Below, in pieces: positions 1 to 10,460 of a stretch of DNA of 64,000 bases (positions are counted from its first letter, which is position 1; the number at the start of each line of letters is the position of its first letter). The DNA comes from Dendrophyllia cribrosa (taxonomy: Eukaryota > Cnidaria > Anthozoa > Scleractinia > Dendrophylliidae). The stretch is from NCBI GenBank assembly GCA_024195265.1, contig JAJLRJ010000011.1, positions 3,626,866 through 3,690,865 on the forward strand, written 5' to 3'. The position numbers and the translations under genes are program-made. The notes beneath the pieces are model-generated. The model ran no database searches and was not told where the DNA came from. It saw only the letters and a list, made by a program, of their open reading frames with translations.

Positions 1-306
1 CAAAGGATGCGATCAAAGAGAAAGCAATATCCTCCAAACCCTCGACTCCATATGCTAGGTCTGTGGGGGTGAATGAGAAGAAGCTCCCTCCCCGGGTGAG
101 TGTGAGATATTTGTACCAACCCGGTGAGCTTGAGGGTGGTGGTAGGCGTGCGACCGATCCGATCTGGTCTTTAACGTTGAGAGAGTTGTCACCAAGCCAG
201 ATGCGCCAGTGGTGTATTATCTCTACGATGGGCCCAAGAGAGGGTTTGTTCGTGAGGAGTTGATGGTTGTGCCGCCGGGCACTTAGTTGCCCCCAGCTGG
301 GCTCTA
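1..306 (+). pseudogene. Integrase C-terminal fragment (element A)
   Basis: This encodes the C-terminal domain downstream of the catalytic core of a retroviral-type (rve, DDE) integrase. The visible motif KLPPRVSVRYLYQPGELEGG matches the corresponding part of the integrases of elements B and C. The frame is lost near 165-185, where a short deletion relative to C removes codons. The last part also has TAG at the position of a Gln codon in C, six codons before the ancestral end. The core lies off the window. Its 3' end meets the convergent polymerase stop in a shared CTAG. I judge it a dead gene remnant. Confidence 0.75.
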
Positions 307-3300
307 GCGCGTGTCTTTGTGCCCGTATGCCAGTGTGTGGACACCATTATCCTTTATCCAGCGCTTGGAGTCAAAGGGAGATAGCGTTGTCTTGGTGATG
401 TGCTCGCCGAAGATCTGGTGGCCTTTGCTTCTGAGCCTGTCCATCCCGTGCTTGAAGGTTCTCCTGTCGAAGAGGGCGTCCTTGTAATTCTGGTGGGTGA
501 TCTCTTTCTTTGTGACAACCTTGGTGGTGCCCTTTGCTTTCTTGATGTTTTTGTCGTCATCCAGAAGGATGGAGTACATCTTCGAGCGAAGACACACAAC
601 CTCCGAGATCGGCTTACCCGCGCACTCGTCCTTCATCTTGCCGATGACCTTCTTGTTAAGCTGGCTATGGAGTGGATGGTCCTTTGGGTAGTCGCTTGTG
701 TCATAGAGTTCGTCCCGAAGGTTCTCCATGTCTTTGTAGACATCCTCCGTCTTTATCTCAAGGAGTAGGGAGTCTGTGTCTGTGTAGAGTAGGTCTACTA
801 AGGGACCATATTTCAGTTTGAGATGATTGTAATAGAAGTCGTACATCAGTGTTTTGGAGAGATCAAGGATGCACATGCCTGTGTAGACTGGGCGGTTGAA
901 GAGGATTTTCTCCCTCTGCATCTGGATCCCCGCCAGATTGTTTCCAAAGATCGCTGCTCTAGTAAACAGTGGGCTTGCGATAAGCTTTCTAATCTTGTCT
1001 TGCTCGTGCGGCCGGACAAACTTCATGTCGATTCGATTTCTGAGGTTCTCCATTGTCTTACCGAAGACGGAGTTGTTCATGAGCTTGAAGAAGTTCTTCT
1101 CAAAGTCTGAAGTGGCCTTCTTTCTGAGCTCGGTGTTCAGGGAGATGTATGGCCCCATCCATGCCCTTTGCTCGAACTTTAGGATTTTGTGGATTTTCGT
1201 CAACTTCATTCCAAGATCCAGGTACTGCTGGAGTGTCCTGTAATGCAACACGTACCGGGATTTATCGCGTAGTGTAAGGAGCAGCTTATTTGTCTTGTCC
1301 TCTGGCTGCCCCTCTACCAAGGCCCTTTGGTATGGTGACATCCATTCCTTTGGGACGACTTGCTTTTCTGGGGCTAGAGGATAAGCGTTGTGCTCATCGT
1401 GCAGCTCCTCGGGGTACTCAAGATCAACCTCGAGAATGTAACCGATCTTTCTGTTTGACCTCCACTTCCTGATCTGGTGAACTGTTGGAAAGACAGGGCA
1501 CCATGCGAAGTTGCCAACTGGGAGAGGCTGATTCATGGCCCATCCATAGAGATTATTCGCGTCGAGATACATGATGTAACTTGACTCTTCGTTGGGGTTG
1601 TAGTCGCGAAGATATTTATTGTTGGCCTTGCAGTGGCGCCTGCTCTCCATGGATATACCGCCTCGCAAGCCTCTTTCAACAAAGAGGTGCATGTTGACGT
1701 CTGTGAGCAGCTCCAGGTTGATGCCCGTATACTTGAGAAGGGCATCCCAGGAAAGGCCCGGGCTTGTATAGTAGTGTGCCGGGTCGAGCTTGTAGTGCTT
1801 CAAACATGTTTTTCTGAAGTTTTCGAAAACATCGGCCAGAAGAAGCACATCTGTCTCAAGGTAGAGGTCGTGATACTCCAAGCGTCTTGCATCCAAATAC
1901 CTCCCACACCTTTTGCGCGTGGGCGTATTCTTTATCTGAGATGCCTTCCTTCTTGAGCTCGCTGTAGAAGGCATCCTTCGGCGGGAGAGAGGCCTCATCG
2001 AATCGAGTCCAAGAGTCCATGTATTCGTAAGGGTAAATCCCTTTTTGCAGGAGAAGGCTGCGCTTAGCTTGGTTATTCTCGTGGCTTGCCGTGATTGTGA
2101 AGGACTCTGGCTTGTTTGCTTCAACAAGGGCACTGAGACTTGACTGCATGAACTGCAAGCTGTCAATGAATCTCAGCTTGCCGAGGGAGAAAGAGATGTA
2201 CTTCTCCATGTTGTTTGGGATGCATTTCAAATCAGAATGCACGTCTGCAATACCACTCATGATGTGATGTGCATCATAACCCTTCAAGTTGTGAAAGATT
2301 ACTGGAATTATTTCCGTTTTCGGGTTGGTTCGGAAATAGTTGATGTTGCAAGTACTGTGAGCCGCACCCCGATATTTGCCTGTGATGTGGCAATGATCTT
2401 TGACTGCGTCTCGAACAGAGTCTTGGATTAGAGACTCCCCACAGAACAGACAATCGGTCTGCTCTAGTGCATTCTCAGGAGGAGCCTGCATTTTGTTTCT
2501 TGGTCCGATAAATGGGAACACTTTCATTTCACCATCATAGTCCTGGATGTAAACTTTGAATGTCTTTTGGTAGCATTTGTTGGTGTGCCGATGAACGAAG
2601 CCCAAATATTCTCCTGTGTCTGGGTGATAGACCGCAATGGCATCCCTGTGGTTCTCCTTGACGAGAGACTTGTCACAGATGTGGCAATCTGTTGCACGGT
2701 TGAAATCTGCCCAGTCTGCTCTTGTCATGGAGAGTGGTTCCTTGCGTTGCAGCTCGTCTTTGATCTCTCCTTCCAGCTGCTGAAGGCTGTTAAGAAAGAC
2801 TGGCACAGCGTCCTCTCCTCTGTATAGATAAGGCCCCTTTGTCTCTCCATCAGAGCAGACAGCTAACATGCAGAACCCGCAGGGTTTATGCACGGATGTT
2901 GCAGTGGTGCTGCTCTGTTGGGGATCTGGTATGCAGCCGTGGACTTTTTCGACAATGCTTTCGAAGTCAGCATATATGACCCAAGGCTTCTTCATCTGGT
3001 TCTGGAAGTTCTGGAAGTAAAGGAAGTTTTCGCCTTCTTTTGGCATTTCAGCTCGTACCGGCTTACCGCTGACTCCCCTGCAGTAGAAAAGATGGTCAGT
3101 AAGAACCCGTTCTGAAGAAAAGGCTTGGAGACACCTGTCACAGTGATGCATACGGCGCCTTGCGTTGTACTCACTGTGTAGGAGCCTGCTCATGCTCTTG
3201 ATGTAACAGTAATGCGAGGTACGAGTGTTTGTGAGCATCATCAGATTGATCCTTCGCAGATCGGGGTCATCTAACTCACTGACTCTGATTACAACCACCT

Positions 3301-4027
3301 TATTGTTCTGATATCCATAAATGTTGATTGCAAGGTTGTTTTGACGCTCAACCTTGGATATCTGACTCAGTGGTGTTGGAAAATCGATTCCAGTGAAGTC
3401 TAGGCCATCATCAATGGGATAACTGCCTGGCCGGTTTGTGTTAACATTTACAGGGAACAATGCTGATCGCAGTGCCCAACGGAGATACCGGTTATCTCTG
3501 TTCTTCACATTGATGATAGCCTGCTTTGACCTGAGTTTTGATGGGGTTGGGATAAATGTGCCACCTCGTAGTGGTTGATACATCCCGAACTCAAGGTAAA
3601 CAGTTTTGATTTTATCAATCACCCAGCCAGAGCCCATCTGCTGCCATCTGGCAATCTCTTCCTTAAAACCATTGACAATGCCTTCCAGGATGCCCTCCTC
3701 TCGCAGATTATAGAGATGTGTTACAATCAGTGGTTTAACGTTCCAAAAGAAGTGATCAATTTCTCGATTGTCATTGCCTTCCATTGAAAAGTGAACATCG
3801 AATGACAAAGTGACCTTCACTCCACCAAGCTCTGTAACTTCGCGTGCTATTGTCTGGATAATAGCCGCCCTATTAGCTATGACTGTATTGAGGTCCTTGA
3901 TTTGATAGTCATCAGGGACGTTCATCTTGTAGCCATGCAACCAATCACCAAAGTAATCTTGGTTCCTTGGGTTGAAGTCAAGACGTTGAGCCGCCATGTT
4001 CATATCGATCTGCTGTGCTATTGCCAT
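304..4027 (-). pseudogene. Polinton-type DNA polymerase B (element A), frameshifted
   Basis: This is a family-B DNA polymerase of the kind Polintons use for protein-primed replication. Reading from the N-terminus, it shows a C2H2-like finger (CDRCLQAFSSERVLTDHLFYC), the exonuclease motifs YADFES, FHNLKGYDAHH and YPYEYMDS, polymerase motif A (LDANNLYGWAM), motif B (KLMNNSVFGKTMEN) and motif C (YTDTDSL). The N-terminal part (to about 1885) and the C-terminal part (from about 1880 to 304) are in different frames, so there is a frameshift just after the exonuclease region. The start at 4027 (MAIAQQ) follows a CCAATTGG-type box and a TATATA box; an internal Met nearer 4009 is possible. The gene is about 1,240 codons, near the usual length for the family. 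Confidence 0.85.
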
Positions 4028-4051
4028 GTGGGTGGGTATATACGGGGGTGT

Positions 4052-4069
4052 GGTTTCTCCAATTGGTAA
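4052..4069 (-). promoter_or_regulatory. CCAATTG box upstream of element A polymerase
   Basis: On the minus strand this reads TTACCAATTGGAGAAACC, followed by GTATATAC and then the polymerase ATG about 25 bp downstream. Very similar boxes precede the polymerase genes of B (42621-42640) and C (24644-24657). It probably marks early or replication-gene promoters; that role is inferred from position only. Confidence 0.5.
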
Positions 4070-4131
4070 TACCTCCCTGGGGTGGGGGTGATCTCGTACC
4101 GGAGCAGCATATATAAAACAGACTAGAGGGG

Positions 4132-4294
4132 AGTAGTATAGGGGGTTGGGGCGTTCGGGATCACCCAAAATAAGCCCCCAAATGCCCGAATTACCGCCCC
4201 CACGGATGAATGACAATGAATCCGTGGGGGCGGTAATTCGGGCATTTGGGGGCTTATTTTGGGTGATCCCGAACCCCCAACCCCCTATACTACT
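4132..4294. repeat. Terminal palindrome of element A
   Basis: A near-perfect inverted repeat has arms of about 75 bp (4132-4207 and 4220-4294) around a 12-nt loop. One extra base in the left arm is the main mismatch. The outer end begins 5'-AGTAG. A strand of this sequence would fold into a long hairpin. The termini of B and C have the same design but different arm sequences. Confidence 0.9.
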
Positions 4295-4475
4295 GGTGGC
4301 GATGATTATTTTTCGATCCACAGAAACGACAGAAACCCTCATCTGGTGACCTGTGACTATCAGATATCATCGAATTCTTGGCACCAGGAGGATGAAAGAT
4401 CTTATCAGGGCATCTTATCAGGGCACGAAAAAGGATCATTTTTCGCGCCCTGATCGTATCGACAATCGTGTTTTC

Positions 4476-4632
4476 GAATATTCCGCCATTCCGTGTTTTA
4501 GAATATTCCGTCATTCCGTGTTTTTGAATATTCCGCCATTCCATGTTTTAGAATATTCCGCCATTCCATGTTTTAGAATATTCCTCCATTTCGCCATTCC
4601 GCCATTCCATTCCATCATTCCGTCATTCCGCG
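4476..4632. repeat. 25-bp minisatellite
   Basis: There are about five copies of a 25-bp unit (starts at 4476, 4501, 4526, 4551 and 4576), built on GAATATTCCGCCATTCC followed by a T-rich linker. The array decays into shorter CCATTCCG repeats towards 4630. The flanks at 4295-4475 and 4633-4955 hold nothing I recognise. Confidence 0.85.
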
Positions 4633-4955
4633 GAATAGGGTCACCCTACCTGACTTGGGGCCCGCCTGACAAATTCACTTCAAACGGCAATTCATTGATT
4701 AAATGAAGACATTCTTCTCCGCTCTTTGATCTCCCATGTAGTATGTATCGTGATGAAGTGTCGTTGATGAGATTTACACATAACACACAACAGAAATCCG
4801 TGGTGGATATATTCTTCCCGTCATCCTGAAAACAACATACGCGCGTGATCCACACGTGCCGCGAGGGAAATTTGTTTCAACCAATCAGAACCACTACCGA
4901 GATCTGGGTAGCGAGTACGTCGCGCGTACGCGTGTCTGGCGCTCATTACTCAGAC

Positions 4956-5128
4956 GTCAGTTTCGCGGAGGCCACTGGGGCCTCCGCGAAACTGACGAGA
5001 TATGGTAATTTGGTACGGCCTGAGACAGGCGATCGCGTGATACATAGAGGTTGAACTCATGATTTTTAATCAATTCTCGGCATGATGTACACTCCTGGCT
5101 GCAGACGTTACGTGATTACCATATCTCG
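4956..5128. repeat. Two small inverted repeats, possible MITE
   Basis: 4956-4996 is a perfect 18-bp inverted repeat (GTCAGTTTCGCGGAGGCC) around a 5-nt spacer. Directly beside it, CGAGATATGGTAAT at about 4996-5009 is repeated inverted at about 5113-5128. Together they could be a short non-autonomous DNA transposon or its remnant. No target-site duplication was established. Confidence 0.5.
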
Positions 5129-5129
5129 G

Positions 5130-6566
5130 TGAACATTCGGAAGTCAGCCAAGCGTGGTCATTGCACGCGTGCTGAACAAGAATGCTGTATAATGACAGAC
5201 TAGAAACAATAGACAACTCCCAGAGCACAAACTCAGCCAAAACGCTAAACCTCTTCAATGTTTACTCAATTTTGGGCTTATAGAAGATAATGTCACAGTT
5301 TTTTAATGACCATGAAATTCAGAATCCGGGCAGTTAGTTAATCAATTGTGGCCCTGAAAAATTTGAAGGAAAAAAAAACTACGAATTTTTAAGAAAATGC
5401 TTTTTTCGTGAGAAGGACTCTTAAACGCTGACAAACGTCAACAAATAGCTAAAACTATAATTTCTATATGTTTCCTTTGCTCGAAATCGCGCGCATTTAC
5501 AAGGCCCTAAAGCTTTTTGCTGACTTGCAAGGACTCATCTGTTATAACGATCCCCAAAATAAACGGATAAGTCTCATAGTTTATTAGATACAATCGTGTA
5601 AAATTTGCTTATCATTTTCGCTTAAATTATGACCTAAATTTGGAAACCACTGAATTTCTCGAATTGGGTCTTTGCGATGTTGGTGAAACTCTGCTCAGTG
5701 CAAGGCACTAATGCGCACTATGTGTGGCCGAGAGATTTCCACGAAAAATGCCGGTAACAGCAGATTTTCGACTCAGACCTCAAAGGGACGTGGCATTATA
5801 ACCACGTGACATTTACTCCGATCGCCAAATATTTTATATTATATTGTAGATTGATCTATATGTTATCCATTCTATGTGTTAGACTTACGATAAAAGTAGG
5901 TGGGGATACCAGAGAGCTTCAAAGTAGGATGATACCCCCCAAAAAAACTGGGGCGAGTCACCTTAATTCAGTAGTATCCCTGTCTTGAGTAGCAAACCGC
6001 GAAAAAATGTAGGGAAGTAACGACTTTACTGCTCAGCTAAACACTGCGAAAGATCCAACTTTTTTAAAACTTTAAAAAGTGTTTATCGAGCTGACGGCTG
6101 TGTAGCCGCGCGTGTGGCTTCATACGCGCATGTTTTGCAACGTCATACGCGCCCGCGAATAAATTAGCCCTGCCCAACGCTCGGACGGACGGACACACAT
6201 GTAAAGACGCCGCCCGCGAAATATTCTGCTGGCCATGACCATGAAAAATGTCGAGCATGGGTTCTATGAGTATGGGGCTGCGCAGCCGGGCCTACGGCCC
6301 GGCGAATGCTCCGCTACTGCCATGCAAGGTCGCACGTAAACCTCTGTTAAACTTTCGACACATTTCAGCATTATGGCATCTTATTTAAAGGCTATAGCAT
6401 TGTGGAATGTTCTTCGGTTTGAAGTTAACGGATAGATAAATCTAATTGAGAAGTACTGAATGAACAAACATGTCGGGCCGTTTAAGCCGTGATCGTGACG
6501 GCAGTTTTTTGTGTCGTCACGCAATGCAGCTGTTCTTCGGCATTTTAGCGGGATAGGGGTAGGGCA
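5130..6566. other. Non-coding host DNA, no feature recognised
   Basis: AT-rich spacer. Only short open frames without codon bias or recognisable motifs are present on either strand. Confidence 0.6.
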
Positions 6567-6587
6567 GGGGGGGGGGGGGGGGGGGGG
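6567..6587 (+). repeat. Poly-G tract, 21 G
   Basis: An uninterrupted run of 21 G. It is one of several long G or C homopolymers in the window and could form G-quadruplex structures. The glycine-rich and proline-rich open frames over it are artefacts. Confidence 0.95.
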
Positions 6588-6872
6588 CAGAACACTCATC
6601 GATTTTTCGTATAGGACTCCTCCAACAAAATATTACGTCACATCCGGTTACAAAATGCTGCTCCATCCCGCTCGGCTCGTCTCCGAGAAGTTCAAAGAGA
6701 ACGTTTGGGATAGGCACGACTTTTCTTTTTTTTTAACCGACAGTGGCATTGAATTTTATACCACGGGTAGACAAAGTTGCAGACATACTGCTTCGTCCCA
6801 TTCAGCAAAGACTTTGGCAAAATAGGAATGTTTAGTTCGGTTTTCACAGTAAATTACAACAAGCGAAGTGGC

Positions 6873-7484
6873 ATGTAATGGCGAACACTCCACACTTCCA
6901 AGACATGTGGCGCTCGGACTTTTGGCTCTTGTCGTTTCTGATCGAGTGAAACCATCGAAAACTATAGCCCACGGTCTCAATAACAGCAAGAGGGAACCAT
7001 TGGAGGTAATAGTTTTCATCGTGCTGTGCGGGAACATTATTACCACTCGACCTGAAGCTATCAGTGTTTATTAAACTGCTGTCTTATCATGGCGAAATAC
7101 ATCTACACTTCCAAGACACGTGGCGCTCGGACTTTTGGCTCTTGTCGTTTCTGATCGAGTGAAATCATCGAAAACTATAGCCCACGGTCTCAATAACATC
7201 AAGAAGGAACCATTGGAGGTCATAGTTTTTATCGTGTTGTACGGGAACATTATTACCACTCGACCTGAAGCTGTCAGTGTATCTTGAACTGCTGTCTTAT
7301 CATGGCGAACACATCCACACTTCCAAGACATGTGGCGCTCGGACTTTTGGCTCTTGTCGTTTCTGATCGAGTGAAATCATCGAAAGCTATAGCCCACGGT
7401 CTCAATAACATCAAGAAGGAACCATTGGAGGTCATAGTTTTTATCGTGTTGTACGGGAACATAATTACCACTCGACCTGAACTC
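6873..7484 (+). repeat. ~213-bp tandem array, forward orientation
   Basis: Three tandem copies of a unit of about 213 bp; CCAAGACA recurs at 6898, 7111 and 7323. The copies are highly similar, each containing GGCGCTCGGACTTTTGGCTC and ending in a stretch around CTGTCTTATCATGGCG. The same unit is present in inverted orientation at 12951-13400. The unit length is close to a multiple of three and each copy keeps an open frame of about 55 codons on the plus strand, but copies are separated by stops and I do not recognise the product. The arrays may be subterminal repeats of a DNA transposon. Confidence 0.85.
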
Positions 7485-7698
7485 ATGATCATGAATGTGG
7501 CTGTACTTGTATGTCATGTATGTAAATTAAAGGTTGTTGTTCTCTGTTTCATATTTTATACCCTTCTCATCGAAGACTGTTGTTTTCAGCCTGATAACAA
7601 GATATTTACTCAGTTGTGTTTTAGGAACTTATTATAATAGATTTTTCAAACATAACAAACATTTTTTAGCCTGAATGTTTTATCTAATATATAGTTAC

Positions 7699-7859
7699 CA
7701 GGGGCGGATCCAGGAAATGTATAAAGAGGGGGCTGGTGCAATTTTGATAGTGACAATATGGGCGTGTAAGCGACCATCAGGATCTAGGGGGGTTCGGGGG
7801 GCATACATGTAATAATCCCAGGCAAAAGGGGGGCCACGGCCCCCCTAAATCTGCCCCTG
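7699..7859. mobile_element. 161-bp MITE with CAGGGGCGGATCC termini
   Basis: The left terminus CAGGGGCGGATCCAGG and the right terminus reading AAATCTGCCCCTG form imperfect terminal inverted repeats. GTTAC is directly repeated outside both ends (7694-7698 and 7860-7864), a likely 5-bp target-site duplication. The interior is G-rich and non-coding. A related element lies at 17428-17568. Confidence 0.75.
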
Positions 7860-7864
7860 GTTAC

Positions 7865-9185
7865 TATCTATATAATTAAGCTAAGTTTATTTGGATAGAA
7901 TATCATATAGTCTTAGAACATGGGAATCAACTTCATATTAGTTTGGTTTTAATTTTTGAAAGCCATCTAAGAAATTTCATATTTATGTATCAAATTATCC
8001 ATTCCTGCAGTGGTCCCCTGGGTATAAGTTGGGCATTTCATGATGTTGAAGTTGTGGAGGTTGGACATACATTGTATACCTAAATCTCTCAGTCAGATAA
8101 CCCAAGCATTTGATTTCCTTGTTTTTTTTTCTGTATCTTGGCTGCATTTGTGGTGGTGACTTCATCAAAATGGGCCAAAACTTCGTGTTTGGGACCCCAA
8201 GACTATAGCCCCTGTCATACCAAGAGTATGTGAGACACACAAAACCAAAGCCCAGTGGACTACATACTGCGAGGAAACTGAACCACAGTACCAGTGAAGG
8301 AAAGAGATGAGCTCAGACAGACAATAAGACCAAGGAAATGGAGAGATATATAATGCAGGCAAGTAAAAAAGGGGGAAGATAGCATAAATACATGATCTCA
8401 CGGCCACAAAGAGAACCCAGTGAATCCAAAGCTCCACAAAAGCGCAGCCACACCCAGACATGTGCAAATGCAAATCCCAGAAACAAAGAACTCATAAACC
8501 ACAGCCAAGGAGACATGTAAAAATGCAAGGAGTTGAATTGAAAAAGGAAAAATATATATTAATAAATAACTTGAAATAAAATAGGATAAAGTTAATATCA
8601 CTTGATATGCTTTGTAAAAAAAATTTATCTTGAAGTTAATGTGCAGAGTGCATGCATTATACCAGCACAGGGCAAAGGACCCCCTAGAGCTTGATTGCAA
8701 TGAGAAAGGTTGGCATGTGAGCAAGATATAGATTTACATTCCCATTACCTTCCAATTAGGGCCCCATTGATATGTGGCGTTGCAGGATTGTAATCTAGTA
8801 TGACTGTACAACCACACCATATTGAGTTACTTATATAAACTGGTACATAAAATACCAAAGCCCAGGGTAATGATAACTACTTTCTCTGGGAGGCTCGGAA
8901 AGAATAACAAAGACATTGGGGGCACATTTGTGAATTCCAACCTTGCTGTAACTATGATATGTATTAATTGATTGCATGTAAGAAAGGAATGTTTACTATA
9001 GTAGTTTGGGAGCTCTTCTGTTGATTAGATAAATTTCTTTAGAAAACTGAATTAGTCTTTTGTATGAGGTTTAGTTGACTGAATAGAATTTTTTGAAAAC
9101 GGGATTTGATTCTTATCAGGATTTGATTTTTGTCTCACTGGTAACTCAGTAGAAATTTAATTAGTCAGAATGTATAAAAAGGGGT
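7865..9185. other. Non-coding host DNA, no feature recognised
   Basis: AT-rich sequence. The minus-strand open frames near 8165-8724 are hydrophobic low-complexity readings without start context or domain motifs. Confidence 0.55.
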
Positions 9186-9206
9186 GGGGGGGGGGGGGGG
9201 GGGGGG
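9186..9206 (+). repeat. Poly-G tract, 21 G
   Basis: An uninterrupted run of 21 G about 110 bp left of the MITE beginning near 9318. Confidence 0.95.
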
Positions 9207-9317
9207 AGTAAGTAATGTCATTTTTTTATCTTTACATTAGGTTACATTATAGGAAAAGATCAAAGGAGAGGTTGGCAGAAGAAGCAAGAGGACCCCAAGG
9301 AAAAATTGAATAAAAAC

Positions 9318-10149
9318 ATACTATGAAAATCAGTAGAGTGGTAAAACGGCCGCTTCAAATCTGTACCACGTGATGTAGTCTTTGTGTACCACGTGATGCG
9401 ATTTTTGTGTACCACGTTGATTCTTTTTTCGCAGTGAGTGATCAAAACAAGAGATGTCGACTGTAGAGTCAAAATGGCGTTCAACAGGCATTACCGGTTT
9501 TATGAGCGCGGAAAAAGCCTTATGGTTAACGTTCCTGCTTATCCTCTTCCAGCTCAAATTCCCCTCGAGCATCTTGCTTCTCACAGCGCGACCAACGGCC
9601 GAAACCGAAGTGCCTGCTACTAAGTTCCCATACTGGAGGACTTCCCGTAGTATGTTTTTGTACGATTGTGATAGCTTTTCGGTCTTGATAACCTCTATTA
9701 AATGCAGTTCCCCTGGCCCAAGTCTTCCGGGGTTGCCTGACAAACGTGGTTTGTCTTCCACGCCGCCGGTTCTAACAAATGTTTCCCAGATTTCTTTTGC
9801 AATCTTGCCGTAAACTTTATTCTTCTCACCAATTTCTGTCCAACTCCCAAAAAATTCTCAAGTCAGACTGTTGCCACCGGCCTCTAAAATAGAGTCGATT
9901 ATTTCGCCTTTCACACACTCGGGGAGGCTTTTTCCGCGCTCATAAAACCGGCCATGCCTGTTGAACGCCATTTTGACTCTACAGTCGACGTCTGTTGTTT
10001 TGATCACTCACTGCGAAAAAACAATCAACGTGGTACACAAAAATCGCATCACGTGGTACACGAAAATCGCATCACGTGGTACACAAAAACTACACCACGT
10101 GGTACAGATTTGAAGCGGCCGTTTTACCACTCTACTGATTTCCATAGTA
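9318..10149. mobile_element. ~830-bp non-autonomous DNA transposon with long TIRs
   Basis: The ends are inverted repeats of about 190-200 bp (roughly 9318-9510 and 9945-10149). They carry CAGTAGAGTGGTAAAACGGC, three spaced copies of GTACCACGT and a GTCGACTGTAGAGTCAAAATGG block. The interior keeps a fragment of transposase-like coding sequence on the minus strand, so this looks like an internally deleted descendant of a mariner-type element. Target-site duplications were not resolved. Confidence 0.75.
9330..9830 (-). pseudogene. Mariner-type transposase N-terminal (paired/HTH) fragment
   Basis: The minus strand encodes residues such as VYGKIAKEIWETFVRTGGVE followed by a Gly-rich linker and LIEVIKTEKLSQSYKNILRE, then SVSAVGRAVRSKM and a WKRI motif. 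This resembles the paired-like helix-turn-helix DNA-binding region of Tc1/mariner transposases. No DD(E/D) catalytic domain follows; the frame runs into the terminal repeat. It is best read as a remnant, not an expressed gene. Family assignment is by motif only. Confidence 0.45.
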
Positions 10150-10418
10150 AGTTAATTTGATATTCACACATGTTGCATAAATACCACCACAACTTTGTCT
10201 GTAATAAAAATCCAAGGGCCCATAAAAATATGGGCCAAACATCGTACATTCCGCCGGTAACAATCAAATTAGAATAAAACTCTTTTTAGTTATAAAGTGC
10301 TTATTATTAATAATAAATGTTTTTTAGAAAATGCTTGATTTTATGTTCAGCCATTTTTTTTTCAAAATTAATTTTGGATGACAGGCTGGAGGGGGTAGGA
10401 AAGGAAGGTTGCGTTAGA

Positions 10419-10460
10419 GGGGGGGGGGGGGGGGGGGGAGGGGGGAGGGGGGGGGGGGGG
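10419..10460 (+). repeat. Poly-G tracts, 20 G and 14 G
   Basis: Runs of 20 G (10419-10438) and 14 G (10447-10460) separated by AG5A. Confidence 0.95.

Larger units (their letters stand above)
1..4294. mobile_element. Element A: right-hand part of a Polinton-like element
   Basis: This is the right end of a Polinton/Maverick-like element that continues past the left edge of the window. It holds the 3' end of a DDE integrase (+), a type-B DNA polymerase (-) and a terminal palindrome, in that order. The same order occurs at the right end of element B. Both genes are broken, so this copy is not autonomous. The outer end is placed at 4294, where the palindrome stops and the terminus reads 5'-AGTAGTATAG inward. 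Neither the left end nor a target-site duplication can be seen from here. Confidence 0.8.

Noticed and set aside
1856..4342. Extending the element A polymerase start upstream through the terminal palindrome
   Set aside because: The open frame crosses the hairpin and promoter box; the Met at 4027 just after the CCAATTGG/TATATA boxes is the sensible start.
8165..8724. Overlapping hydrophobic open frames on the minus strand that might look like membrane exons
   Set aside because: Three frames overlap the same DNA with equal plausibility and no splice pattern; low-complexity composition explains the hydrophobicity.
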